Below, one piece after another: positions 37,429-50,300 of a DNA stretch of 64,000 nucleotides; the stretch's first letter is position 1; the number at the start of each line of letters is the position of its first letter. The translations under genes were made by a program, and so were the position numbers. The stretch lies in assembly GCA_905250125.1 (NCBI GenBank), contig CAJNOL010000017.1, positions 186,001 to 250,000 on the forward strand, given 5' to 3'. This DNA is from Rotaria sordida (Eukaryota; Rotifera; Eurotatoria; Philodinida; Philodinidae). The notes under the pieces were generated by a model. The model had not been told where the DNA came from. It ran no database searches and saw only the letters and a list, made by a program, of their open reading frames with translations.

Positions 37429-40400
37429 CTATATGTATATATGAAATAAGATATATATCAAAAATTTTAACAAAATCAAAATATACTTTATGTGTAGGAA
37501 TTATTTGATCAGTATCAGAAAAACGTATACGTGTTGTACTTTGTTGTGATGAACGTTCAATATCTAAGCGAGCTTCACTGGATATGTCCGATGATGGAAA
37601 ATCAAAGAGTTTTTCTAATGAATCAAAATCACTTTTGGGTGTTTTAATATTTGATTCTTCATTATTTATTGATGATATTTTAAGATCTTGTTGTTGTTGA
37701 CTATCACGACTTAATGCATCAACATCAGAAAATGTTTCTGATGATGCAAGTGGTGCTAATGGACGATGTGATGTATCATTTAGTTCATCAACATCCATGG
37801 ATGGAATTGATGGAAGTATAACAATTGTGTCATGCGGTTTTATTGAACATTCTAACAGGAATACAATTATTTGTTATAGAAATTTTTTTAGATATAAGAC
37901 TATGATTTTTATAAAGTTTGTTGCAATGAAAGACTGAGTTCATAATATTTTGGATAAGTCTCGAAATAAACATTTTGATTATGAATACTCTATTTATGAA
38001 AGACGCATGTGATGAAGTTCTGTTGTCTTAAATTTATTATACTTGATTGTTAGAACACTAAACTTTAATTTAGAAAACTAACATATATGTATGTGTTTCT
38101 CGACGAAGGTATAATTGATTCGTCTGAAATTTTTATTTCAGATAAAGAATTTAAAATAAGAAGGCATGTATCTGAGGAGAAAAGATTTAAACAAGGTTTT
38201 TGTGGGTCTTTCATAGGGCTGCATCTGATCACATTATGAACCTCATCGAATTTTATCTGATTGGACTGAAAACTCTTATTCATTGACTATATATTTGTAT
38301 AAATGATTCAAACAGTACATTTAGTCTTTTTTATGAAACACGATCTAAAAGGAATATCGAAATATTGGGGTAAAAATTTGGACTCCCCACAAGCTGTGAC
38401 AGACATTGTTGATATATAATCAAAGACCGTATATCAATAACGTCTCGCACTAATATAAAAACTACTTCCTTGTTACATTTGTGAGCGACTAAGAGGACTC
38501 CTTTCCTATATTTCTCGAGAACAGTTTGGCAGAAGTTTTTAAAACTTTCAATGTACGTAGATCTTGATAAGTAGAATAAAAGATGTCATAGACTCAGAAT
38601 TCCCAACTGTTTTCTTCAGGAAGACCTCGGAAGACCCAAGGGCCAAAAATGACCTGAAGTTTTCCCCATTGACAAACGAGTATACTACGTTGTTTGGGGC
38701 TAAAACTTTTTTGTGCGACTACTAGGAACAAATCTGGTTGCGTGTTCGTTTTTTTCTTTGAAAAATACTGTTTCTGAGGCTTAGGAGAAGCAAAACACTG
38801 GAGGCACCATAAAAAAGCCATTAAAAAAATCCTTTTTTTGCGGATGGTGTTAATTTTGTAAAACGTGCCAAAATTCATAGGTACAATATTTTCAAGAGAA
38901 AAAAAAACACCCACCCCAATTGGATCGAAGTACTCATGGAAAAAGTTTAAGTCCAATCGATCGTACCGTTTAGAAGGAATAGGGAGGAAAACTTTAATTT
39001 TTTGTTTAAAAATCTGGTTTTGAGAAAAACGCAAAGTTGCACTTCTTGGCTTTTTGTTCAAATCCACATACTAAACACAGAAAATTAAAAAAACTAAAAA
39101 TTTTGAGTCGGGAAAGGAGAGTTCCGTTAAGTAAAAGGATAGTGAAGAAATATGTCGCAAAATAGATAACAATCTCTTGTGATTAGCAACAACAGTTATA
39201 TCATATTTCACATTTTAATCTCGCAGGATTGTGTTAGCAATTTTTTAAAATGAACTCACTTTTGTCAACAATTTTCTGAAGTGTTGTTGTTGTTGTTGTT
39301 GTTATTGTTGTTGTTTCATTTTGTTCAATACCTATGAGAATAGTCGAGTGTCTTAGAAAAATTTCTTATTTTAAATTTTTTACTTAATCCTCGACGAAAT
39401 GTGCCCGTATGTGAATGTCTCCTTAAATCACGTTCTTGTTCTTTACTTTGTGTATTGGATATGTCAAGAACTAATATATATAAAAATAAATTTATTGAAT
39501 TTTAAAATTCATTAAACAAACCTGTTGATATTCGTCGTGTTAATTCATTCTCATTTTCATTTATTTTAATTTGTTTCCCTCTTAGAACAAAAAAAAAGAC
39601 AAAATTTGATTCAAGAAGTTTTTTTTTCCAAATATATCATACTTATTTTGTTCATCTGATTTTTGTATATTTGTTCCATCTATTTCATTTGTATGATCAA
39701 GTGATGTATGTGGTGATGATTTATAGAGTCTTATTAATGTATCCATAACTGAATAAGCATCAGTATAAAGTCTATATGTTAATAGAAATGTATTTAAAAA
39801 ATCAATTGATAAAAAACGTAAATCTGTTAAACGTTCATGTAAACGTTCAACTGTTGCATGACGAATCTTAAAAAGAACAGAAACGAAAAAATATTATTTA
39901 TCATAGAAAGAAATATTCATTTTCTTCTACCTGTGGTATTTTACATGAATCAAGTGTTTTAGAATATTTTATTTCTGAATCATCTTTATATAATTTCGCA
40001 TCAAATCTAAATAAAACAAAAAACAAAAAGAATCAAATTTCAGAAAAATAAATTTTCGTTTTTCTTTTACTTGACAGATTCAGGAGCAATAACAGATGAT
40101 TGATTACGAAATGTTCCTGAAAGTAAATTTGTATAACGAAGATTTTGTAAACATTGTGCTATATCACTACACCATTCTGATTTATGATTTTCATCATTAG
40201 CAACAAGTGTTGTCGAATAAGATGGTTGATCACGTGGTTCAACAATTAAACGAAATAAACGATTTATATAAGCATCCAATTCAACATTTTTATTATCTGT
40301 TATATTAGAATTTGTATCATCACTTGTATCTTCTTCTGTAACTGATGGTAAGAAACATTGTGGATCAGTATTTATATCATCAACAAGTGTTACATCAACT

Positions 40401-43400
40401 AATGGAATAACACCACAACCCTAAGAATATATTCATGTTTATATGATTAAAAAAATATCTAGTAAAAAAAAGAAAATAAATATATACTTTAACAAGATGT
40501 AATTTTCCATTTGAAGCTCGTGTTGTTATAACAACATGATTTGTAAAAAGATAACATTGAACAACCATTTCATTTCGACGTATTTCTTTTGCAGATAATC
40601 GTTGATTAAAAACTTGTTTATTTCTATCACCAGTCCATAATACAAGACCACCTAATAAAAAAAAAAATTTTAGCTATGGCGCTAGGACAGATCGTCACAG
40701 TCCTTGGGACGATGTGTCCGATCATCATGCATTTAACTTCATTATTCAAAAAAACAACTGCTCTATTTTTACCTTGTCGACAAAGTACTTGATTAACATC
40801 TAATAATACATCACATCCTTCAGCAATTGATCGTTCAATAGCTAAATTAGCTCTTATATGTTCTGTTTCTGATACTTCATCATGCATAATCTAATTATAT
40901 AAAAAAAAAAAACAAGATTTATTTAGTAGATTTTCAAAATCAAGTTTTTTTTTACTTTTGAAAGTTCTTCAAGTTTATTTTTTGCTTGTTCAAGTTGTTC
41001 TCGTTCAACGTGTGCATGTGGTGTATGTGATAAACAATTTGCAAGTGTTATTATATAATAAGGAATCTATTATTTAAAAAAAAAAAAAAAAAAAAACAAT
41101 CAAATATTAATAATTTTAGTTTTTCATATTATATAACAAACTCGATTCATAGGTAAAACTAATAGTGTTTCAAGTGTTAATCCTTCACATGCTGCTTTTT
41201 GTTCGCATCGTTCAAGAAATTTATTAAAATCTGGATTACTTAATTTACATTCGACTAAATTCTAAATAAGTAAAAATTAAAATGAAAATGCTTTCGTTTC
41301 TTTGTTTTTTTTTTGTACTTGTAAACTATAATGATGATTTCGAACATATTCTAAATAAATATGTAACATCGATATAAACATATCAAATAAATCACCTGCA
41401 AAAAAAGAAATTTATACAAGAAAAATTCTCTAGAATTTTTTTTTTTACATACCGGTATAAAATGTTGGCCATTGTTCTAACTTTTTTGATAATCCTTTAT
41501 AAAAAATTTGATGAAGAAAAAGAATTATTTCACTAGAAAATTAATTTTCTTTTGTATATTTAATTTATAAGATATATAAGAAAAAACCTATTCAAAAATA
41601 TTGAATTAACATCTTCATGTGTAATTGATGGTTTTTTTGAACTTGCAGCTAAAAATAACAGTACAAGTTTCTTTTTTTTTTTGTATTATTATTTAGTATC
41701 TTTTTTTTTACCCATTCGAAACGGTCGAACATAATTTGCAACAAGAATTTCTAATTGATGAACATATTCTCGTTCACTTTCAACCAAATTAAATACAATA
41801 TTATTACGTTTACGCATCATTTCAGCATGTGGAGAACTAAATAAACAAATATTTAAATTATGAAATTTGTTTTGTTTTTTGTTGTGAACTATATTAATGA
41901 AGTCATCTAATATATAATCTTGAAATTACAAAGAAAATTATTTTTTTAATTTATAATTTGAACAAATATATTCCTTTTATTATAATAAATAACTATGTTG
42001 TAAGTATTAATAATACCGTATATATTCTTCAACAATACGTTTCCATCTTTGTCGATATAACCAACCACGACAAAGACTTTGAACTTTTTTTATTTTACGT
42101 AATTCGTTTGAATCTTCTTCAGCTATACTTTTTGTACGTAAAAGATGATGTTGACGACGATAACGAGATAACTAAAAATATTATTTCATATAAATAAATG
42201 ATTTATTTTTGTTTTTTGTTTTTATTTACTTCACGACGTAATTCTCGAACTTCAGTTGAAAGTTCTTCAACTTGTTGTAAATATTGATATTTTGTTTTAG
42301 CTTCACTTTCATAAACTTGTGATAAATGAAGATATTTTTTTTCAAGTTCTTCTTTTAATGATACTAATCGATTATAACTGAAATATATATTTGAATATGT
42401 ATATATTATTATTATTATTATAAATTTAACCTGCATGTTTGTATACATTCAATCCATACTTGACAATCAGTTTCTGATTCAGCAGCAAATTCAGTTGCAT
42501 TTCGACCATCACGTACATAAGATATTGAAAAACAATTCTAAGAAATTAGAAGAATAAAGAAATCAAATTGATAGGTTTAATATCAATCTATAGCATTCAA
42601 AAACGAGATCAACTATAAATAACAATGCAATAAAAAATTTCAATGTATCTCCCATTTTGTATAAGTATTGAGTCTAAATTTATAGTGAATTTATCAGTTG
42701 AAAATATTCCCTTGTAGAGATATTTGTTTTCATCTTAAGCACATCAATATTAGAAATATTGGTTTTTTTTTAATGTTTGTGATAAAATTAGTCTGCGAAT
42801 AGACAAAATATCTTAAATTCATGAGAATTTACTGTTGGAAACAAAATTTTCGAATATCTTTCACATAAGATTTTTTTTGAAAAATCTTAGAAAAGACTAC
42901 AAATCTTTTTTGAAATCATTGATGTTATTTTTATAAATAAGAACATTGAACATTCCTAAATCATTATTTAAAAAACAAAATTTAGTCTAGTTAATTTATA
43001 AAGAATTGAAGATATAAATAAATTTTGTATCGTATTACTCTACGTGACTAAGGTTTCATATTAAAATTAATTTTCTATTTCATCAGTAGAAGTCATATCA
43101 ATTCTCTAAACTCGAGTATTAAACCTTATAACTTTAAAGATAACAATAGACATATTTATTTGTCAATATCAATTATGAGAAAAGAAAATAGAGTGTTAAA
43201 TATCTGTGTTTGTTTTTAATTCATTCTTGGTATATGTATTATCATCTTACAATAAGTATTTTCTTATCATAATACAAAAATATTGCTAATATGATACTTC
43301 AGATTTCAATATTATTAATCCTCCTTTAGTATGATACTTACACTACAACTTTAAATAAATTAGAGCAATATATCAGTCACTGTTTTGTCTAGCAGGTAGA

Positions 43401-44167
43401 TCATGCTATTCTAACAATCGAGTTGGCCCTCCTACAGTCAATCAGTAGTATACCACGTACTGTTTATGAGTGTGGCTAAAAATAGATGTTCGTCTTCCGG
43501 AGAAGAAAGTCTAGGTAGAACATAAATATCGACGCATTTCAACCAAGGTGACGTTAACTCAAGTAGATATGAAATTTTCTTATTCTATTAATTATTTTGA
43601 AAGCTACTATGTCTGCGCCGCAATTTTTTTTTTCTTCAATTATATGTAGTAAACTATGCAAAAGATTTTTTAGTTATTGAATATTAAATAGTATGAATGA
43701 CATTTATGTTTTACTTTTAGCGTTAACAAAGAAAAAAATGGGAAACATTTAAAAATTCTACTGTTATAATGATTTTCAAAAATCTTATTTTTCTTTTTAA
43801 AATACAATCTTTTTATTTCTTAATATTTAAAACTTACTAATTTTTCTCCATCTTTACTATTTTTGGCTGGTGATCTTGATGCATAACAACTTTCAAGAAA
43901 ATAAACACCTTGTGGTTTAGATGAATTAACATTATCATAATAAAAAAGTAAATTTTGATATAAAACAAACCACTTTAATTGCCATTTATTTGGTGATGAT
44001 GATGGATCAGATCCACCACGTCTTGATAAATATCCACATTCACGATTTTCTAATCGTGCTTTTATTGCTAAATTTAGTAAATGATCTTCATTTACTTTAA
44101 ATGATGTACGTGCCATTAAAATAGTTGGTAAATTTTTTAATGGTGACCAAGAATCAGATGATGCCAT
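30879..44167 (-). CDS. RASGRF: Ras-specific guanine nucleotide exchange factor RasGRF
   Basis: Thirty exons splice in frame to 1,424 residues from the ATG at 44167 (human RASGRF1 is about 1,273). Domain order matches RasGRF: PH1 (about 40-150), coiled coil (about 150-195), IQ motif (about 225-246), DH (about 250-450), PH2 (about 460-645), REM (about 675-750), a long low-complexity linker and CDC25 (about 1120-1424). Many segments are close to vertebrate RasGRF, such as [37 protein letters not shown] and [14 protein letters not shown] exchanges nucleotide on Rac/Rho; CDC25 acts on Ras; IQ implies Ca2+/calmodulin control. The start is uncertain: in-frame ATGs lie at 44245, 44224, 44167 and 44116, and the last aligns with the vertebrate start. 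Five introns exceed 1 kb, and four of them hold the repeats listed separately. Confidence 0.95.
31999..32471. mobile_element. hAT-type MITE in RasGRF intron 29
   Basis: A 473-bp element flanked by a perfect 8-bp direct repeat GTCAAGAT (31991-31998 and 32472-32479). Its ends are imperfect terminal inverted repeats: TAGAGATGCAAATGTGAC on the left and TAGGAGTGCAACGATGAC (reverse complement of the right end). Further inside, about 100-bp arms (about 32070-32172 and 32274-32376) pair again, sharing GATAAAACTA and AAAATAGCTGAAT. The 8-bp duplication and TAGRG-type ends fit the hAT superfamily. There is no transposase, so it is non-autonomous. Confidence 0.85.
33838..34190 (+). repeat. dispersed repeat R1, long copy in RasGRF intron 25
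   Basis: Begins TTAGCGCAATCC, contains GGATTAAAATGTGAACCACG, AATAAGGAAGTAGCTCATAT, ACGAGACATTATTGATTTA and GTATATCCACAACGTC, and ends near CTTCTTAGATCGTGTTT. The element is oriented opposite to the gene. An inverted pair near its ends (ACCACGATATA and TAGATCGTGTTT) hints at foldback structure. No coding capacity. Confidence 0.7.
36290..36612 (+). repeat. dispersed repeat R1, copy in RasGRF intron 22
   Basis: The same ordered blocks as the 33838 copy: ATCCGTATAGGATTAAAATA, AAACACGATGTAG, AATAAGGAAATAATTCATAT, ACGAGACGTTATTGATTTA, TATATCAACAACGTC and CCTTTTAGATTG. It lies in the longest RasGRF intron (about 1.96 kb). Confidence 0.7.
37487..40890 (-). CDS. RASGRF: RasGRF exons 11-19: end of DH, PH2, REM, linker
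   Basis: Exons: 40890-40773, 40651-40488, 40420-40071, 40006-39931, 39866-39643, 39580-39522, 39470-39384, 39331-39260, 37851-37487. PH2 runs through exons 12-13 ([38 protein letters not shown]). REM lies in exon 15 ([20 protein letters not shown]). Exons 16-19 form a variable linker with a poly-Thr run (exon 18) and a Ser/Asp-rich acidic stretch (exon 19). The 1.4-kb intron before exon 19 holds a nested pair of repeats. Confidence 0.92.
38335..39236 (-). repeat. dispersed repeat R1, inverted copy split by an insertion
   Basis: Read on the minus strand it starts TAACACAATCCTGCGAGATT near 39236, runs to CTTTTACTTAA near 39125, is interrupted, and resumes at TAACAAGGAAGTAGTTTTTA near 38480. 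It continues through GCGAGACGTTATTGATATAC and ends CCTTTTAGATCGTGTTTCAT near 38335. The break falls inside the block that is continuous in the other copies. It lies in RasGRF intron 18, and this copy runs in the same direction as the gene. Confidence 0.7.
38491..39124. mobile_element. TTAA-type insertion nested in repeat R1
   Basis: About 630 bp that interrupts the R1 copy. The ends are short imperfect inverted repeats: AGGACTCCTTTCC on the left and CGGAACTCTCCTTTCC (reverse complement of the right end). The right side is flanked by TTAAG and the left by CTAAG, consistent with a TTAA duplication that has mutated at one position, as for piggyBac-like elements. A minus-strand frame (39067-38594, 157 residues) fills most of it but resembles no transposase I know. 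Confidence 0.55.
40956..44167 (-). CDS. RASGRF: RasGRF exons 1-10: PH1, coiled coil, IQ, most of DH
   Basis: Exons: 44167-43838, 42537-42431, 42377-42230, 42171-42017, 41836-41712, 41648-41588, 41532-41453, 41395-41319, 41261-41142, 41066-40956. PH1 is split by the 1.3-kb first intron. Exon 3 is a heptad-like coiled coil ([17 protein letters not shown]). Exon 4 holds the IQ motif ([20 protein letters not shown]). The DH domain starts in exon 5 ([18 protein letters not shown]) and continues with [14 protein letters not shown] and HHYSLQ. Confidence 0.93.
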
Positions 44168-44245
44168 GCGTGTACGAGTATTATATGTTGTTTGTTGAGA
44201 ATTATTATTATTTTGGGACTGCATGAATATTAATGATAAAAGCAT

Positions 44246-47200
44246 AAGAATAATAAAATTAATTGAGAAAAATAATTAATGAACATAATTATTATTATTT
44301 AATGAATATATCTAAAGTAAAATAAATATAATAAATAAATTTCAATTGTGTGTGTGTGTGTGTGTGTATAGTTTTTTTTTATAATAATAATAATAATAAT
44401 AAATTTTCTTTCTATCTGATTATTTTTTGTTTCGTTTTTACTTATTTGTGTTTTTTTATAGGTAGAAATGCGTTGCATGATGAACCATTTTTCTAGTATA
44501 TCCTCTATCATTTATTTTGAAAACAAAGATCTCGAATGTCTGTTAAACTAACATAAGTACTACATCTACTTGCAAAACATGATCTATGTCATGTCTTTGT
44601 TTTTTTTCTTTAGTCTTCTAATTCAATAAGATTAATTAAAACCAAAAAAAAAAGATAATAGACTAAAATGCCTGATTGAACTCATTTATTTTGTTTTTTT
44701 TTGTTCTCAGTAATATGTCAATTATTTTTTTCATTTTACCATCGTTTATGTCAAAAATACTCGACAAAAATCACAGGAAAAGGGAAAAAAATAGACTATA
44801 TATTTACAAAACGTTGATGAATTGATAAAACAACCGAAATGACGAACAAAATGCATGCACGCACTCACATTCATACGTTAAGAAGTTGTTAGTATGTGTG
44901 TGTGTGTGTGTATGTGAATGTAACAAATAAAAAAAGACTATGACTTTTCTAATAATTTGCTCTTGAAAAACTCTCTAATTCAGATATAGATAGATTAGAA
45001 TAGTCGTATTCATAATCATTCTTTTTTTCTTATTATTATTTCATGTTGATAGTCAATCTAATTGAAACTACTAAGTAGATAACTATCAACGTATAATTAT
45101 GTTTATAATTGAACGTCTTATCAACTATCTGGGATCTTATTTCATTCTTTTGCTTTTTTTTTTAATCTTGATGAAACCAAAAAAAAAAGAAAATCAACAA
45201 TAAGTTTATCTATTTAAAAATATATATATATATAGATATTCTTTTCATACAAGAGAACAATATATCAATTTTTTTTTTTTTACTTCTAGTCGAGTATTAT
45301 TATTGTGTCTCTCACAATTGAACAAAATATATTGTGATAATAAAAAATGACAATGGTTGTATGCATAAAAAAAAAAGATAATCATAAATATTAGTTACTA
45401 CATTTGAGAAAATTCACTAGAGGAATCTTGCATAGAACAACACTATATTCTTTACTTCCGTTAGAAGGCAACACGCGAATTATGTTGATTAATAATCATC
45501 TCTAGATATTAACATGAAGGAAAGACACACATGAAAACAAATATGAAGTCATTGTTTTTTTGTTTTTAATAAAACAAATAGAAAACCGATTGATTGATTA
45601 ATTTTTTATTTAACAATAGAAAAAACAAAATTTTCAGTTGCATATATGATTATTTATTTAATAAATTTTGAAATAGTTTCTAAACAATAAAAATATAAAG
45701 AATAGACAAATTAACAATGGTCTCTATATCTTATTGATATATATATATATATGCATTTTTTAAAAATAGAATAAAAAAGGAAATTTTCTTTTTAATTTCT
45801 ATAATGATACTTACATTGCAAGCGTATGTCATATATTTGTTAGAAAAATGGTAAGAATAAATTAATATTTACACTTTTTATTTTGAGACACAAAGAAAAC
45901 TTTGTCAACGAATAATATTATGTATGTAGCTATTAGTTAACAGAAAAAATTTATTGCGTGTCAAATACTTATCTTCCTTGTTTTTCTATTGTAAATCGTA
46001 AATCCTAATTGTTTTTTTTTGTTCTTTGTCGAATAAAAGAAGATTATATATCAGTTTCTTACATGAAATACTTATTTATAATAACACAAATAATGTTTAC
46101 TTTATATTAAAAAAAAAAGAAAATGATGACCTTCTTGAATAAAGTAAAATTCTAGGTAAACTAACTTACCATTTTTCAATCTTTTTTACAATTATTTTCA
46201 TGTTTACTATCAACTACAATATATATGTATATATAGTTTTATTAATTATTATTTTCTCTCTGTATGATTTCATCTTATCTTTTGGTATTGTTGTCTTCAT
46301 AAAAAATGTTGATAATAGTCACGAACGTGAGGTATATAATATAAAAGTAAATGAATTGATGTGTATCATCTTCAATAAGTAAAAAGAAAGATAGAGAAAA
46401 AAAACAGTTCATTATCATCATAATCATCTACTATTCTTTTCACTGAACTACGTCTTTTTTCTACTTGAAGCAGACAAATGCAGCCTATTGAACGAAGCCT
46501 GAATACATGAAGGCTGTCACACGCATACTACTTTTGATAATAATTATGTCAGCGCAGAGGATACAAGAAGAAGCACTGATTATAATAAGAAAAAGATAGA
46601 GAGACAACAAACACTACCTGCATGTCAAACATATTCAAATAAAATGTATTTAATTCCTTTTTGCTTTTCTTTCTATAATGCTCAAATTCCTTTTATAATA
46701 TGACAAGAACAATAAAAATAGATCAATCAAGGTTATTCTAAGCAAGATTCTATAGCAAATAAATATTAAAAAAAAAAAAAAAAAATTGCTAACTTGAAAC
46801 GTTTTTTGTCATGCTATGGTTTAACCATATGAATTACTGTAGTAGTAAAAAAAAATTATTGATTAAAGAAGCAAACACTTGTCATCAAAAAAGATGAAAT
46901 ATCCTCTAAGGTAATAATTATTTCCCACGATTACTTTCTCATTTTTATTTTCCTTTATTATTTATATTCTTCCTTGGGTCGACATAGTTCGTCTCATGAG
47001 TACGTAAATATTATAAGAATTATCAATTTTTTATTTAGTTATTTTTCGTTTCAATAATTATACATGTATTCATCCCGGTGAGATAATTTTATGTACAAAC
47101 ACACACAAAGTATAAAGAAAAAAAAAAACAAACAAAGCTTGTAATATTTTTTTTGTACATCTGACTGACTGAGTTAAGAAAACAAAAACACAAAAGAAAT

Positions 47201-47300
47201 TCGCTCGCATGTTAAGAATTAATTAGACTTCGTTGAATGATATCTATCTGACCCGTTGAAACGCACAAACAAACAAAAAATGAAATAGGGTATTGAAATT
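44246..47300. other. gene-free spacer between RasGRF and FMNL
   Basis: About 3 kb of AT-rich sequence between two minus-strand genes. It contains a (TG)n run at about 44347-44367. It should include the RasGRF promoter and the FMNL 3' end, but I see no distinct element. In-frame ATGs for RasGRF lie just to its left. Confidence 0.5.
44347..44367 (+). repeat. (TG)n microsatellite
   Basis: About ten TG units about 180 bp upstream of the proposed RasGRF start. Confidence 0.85.
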
Positions 47301-50300
47301 TTAAAAATGAACTTCAGTGGGTGTATTATTATTATTAGTGTTTATTCCATTAGGGGTGCCGGCAAGAACATCACGACTAATTTGTTTCATAAGTTCTTGA
47401 GTTTTACGACGATTTCGACGGGCCGCATCAGCACGTAAATATGGCGCCTTCTTTAAATCTAAAAAACAAAGAAAAAATTTTTTCACATTATAGTCTATTT
47501 TTATATTTCTACAAGATGAAAGTCTTCACTTACCATCTAATAAGGTTTCAATCGTTCCATCTTTTAATGCTTCACGTTTTATTAACTTTTGATCTTTAAT
47601 CGCTTCTTTTCGACCTTTCAATTCATTTAATAAATCTTCCTAGAAAAAACAGACAAATACAAATCACAAATTAATTTAAAAGAAATAATTATAATAAACC
47701 AATTTTATGAAAGCAACGTCAAACAAAATGAAAAATAAAAAAAAAACAAGGGGTTTGTTGAACAGAAAAAAAAAAGTAAATTAGATACCACAAGCGTAAA
47801 AAAAAAATGTACTGATTACCTGAAGTGTCAAGTGGTCATTTCCCTACTCGATTTATGTGTTTTGTTTTTATAAATAATAAATTATATAAAAGAATCAATT
47901 TTACCTGTGTACGTTTAATTATTTGACGTTTATTTGGTTTATCAAGTGTTGCAGCAGCTTCACGAGCTAAACGTTTTCGTTCTTCATTGTCATGACGTGC
48001 TTGCTGAAGAAAAAACAGAAGACATTTTTCATTGAAAAAATATTTTTGTATTTAAATAATAAATATACTTGATATGCTCGATGAAATTTAACAAATATTG
48101 AAAAAAAATTTGATGGACTTTGTGTACGTGGTGCTTCACCTTAAATTTAAAAAAAAAGAATAATTTTATCACAATTTTCTTTTTTTTTTACCAAAATATT
48201 CTACACATTGATTAAATGAATCTTGTGCTAATTTAACATCATGTACTAAACGATCAATTTTATCTTGAACTATATTAATAAACTCTTCTAATGAACGTAT
48301 TTCAACATTCTGAAAATAAATAACAAAAAAAAAAAGTTTTCTTTTTTTCTAAATAATGATAATTGAAACACCTTTATTGTTTGTCGTATGATGAGTTCTT
48401 TTTTGGCATTATCTAAACCACGTGTTAGATCTTGTACATCAACTTGAACGTTTTCTAATGATACTACAAATATAATTAAAAAAGAATATATCAATGTTTG
48501 GAGTTAATACAATCAATCAAAACAAATTATTTGTGGATTTTCTTTTTTTAATTAATAAGTACGATGATTTATGTCAATTTGCACATGACAAAAATATTTA
48601 TAAGTATAATATTATATGACATAATCAGATAGAAAGGAATTTATTTACAAGTTAGTCCAAAAAATAATTTATCCTTTCTTTTTGTTTTGAAATACTATTT
48701 CCGCTCTTCTATATTTTTACAAATTTCATTAAACATGAAATCTGTGCTAACACAATATATTCTTATCGGAGAGCAAGAAAAGCTCTTACTAAGAGTTACC
48801 TTTGAGTTGAAATTTAGTAGTAAAGTTATGGAAGGAGAATATTTTCTATGATATTATTAATAGTAAAAATAATTCCATAAATATAAGAGTAATCATAAAA
48901 TGTTTACAAAACAAAGAATAAAAATATATATAGAAAAATTAGTCCTCTTTCTGTTACGATTCAAGATCTGAGAATTTCTAATATTGAATTTTCCTCTATT
49001 GTTAATGATTGATGAATTCTTACATACATCTTTTTTTTCGTAGAGGAAAATACGGATCATGCTATCTGTACTTTGCCCTTCCCTACATAATAATCTAATA
49101 CAGCAAATACGATTTCATAGAACAAAAATCAAACATGTTAAAATGTCGTTTATAACAATATTAACTATATCATGTTGCATCCTGTAATCCCATAGAGATT
49201 TCAGTGAAAATTATATTCTATGATGAAAAGACTATTAGCACAATTCTTATAGGATTGACAGATGAAGCACGAAAATAATTGATTTTAACAATGAAGATAT
49301 CTGTAAGACGAGTGAAAGCAAAAATGTCGTCCTATTAGAACCTGTTTCAGACTCGATCGAATCGTACTTTAATACTCTCAATATAAATTTCTTAATTGGC
49401 ATCTGATAGTCGTTCCGAAGATACGAAATACTTTTTTTCCGGTTTTTTTTTGTAGTCGGTGACTAGCACGTTCTACACATTTTGCAGACTTGAATACACA
49501 TATTACACACCAACCTTGTGCAGCTTTTTCAACGGCTGGTAGATCAGTATCGAAATGTGCTACTTCAGGAAATCGTTCATCAATTGTTTGAACAATAAAA
49601 TGAAGTAATGTTAAACGTTTATCATGTGTACGTGTATCAGTTAACTAATTAAAATAAATTTAATTAATATAAGAAAAAAAACAATTAAAGAAAATTATTT
49701 ACAATTTCTAAAGTGACTAATTTGAAACCATAAACTGGACCACGTTTACTACTGTTCATATAATTTCCAAAAGCAAGTATAATCTAATGAGAAAGTAAAA
49801 CAAAAATTTATTTAAACATTCGAAATATAATTCTTATAGATTTTACTTCAAGAAGTTTTTTAAATCTTGTATTATTTTTTAATGATGATGATGCTGTTAT
49901 AATAGCTTTAATTTGTGGTACTAAATTTTGATTAGTTTCATTAAAATTTGCCATAAATGAAACAACATTTAATTTTTGTGATAATCTTTCGATTCTTGAA
50001 AGCTAAAAACAAAACAATAAAGCAACATATAGAAATTCAATGAAAAGAAAAATATTTTATTCTTTTTTTACTCCATAAAGAAATTGATCTTCACCAGATA
50101 AATTCATTACTGATTTTCCATCAGATAAATATGAATTAAATGCTTTTGTTTCTGCTTCAGTTGGAATAAAATGTTGTAAAATATCAATTGTATCAGCTGT
50201 TAAAATTTTTAAATCAAGACTAAAATTTTAATTATTTATTATTTATATAATCTATCGAAATTCATACTTATTTAATGCTCGTGATATTACATTCACATCA

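Noticed and set aside
38594..39067. 157-residue minus-strand frame as a gene
   Set aside because: It lies wholly within a nested insertion in a RasGRF intron. It does not resemble a known transposase or host protein, so I describe it only as part of the element.
40681..40770. Continuation of the RasGRF exon 11 frame past 40773
   Set aside because: The sequence after RQG begins with a donor (GTAAAA), and the next exon restores the RasGRF alignment.
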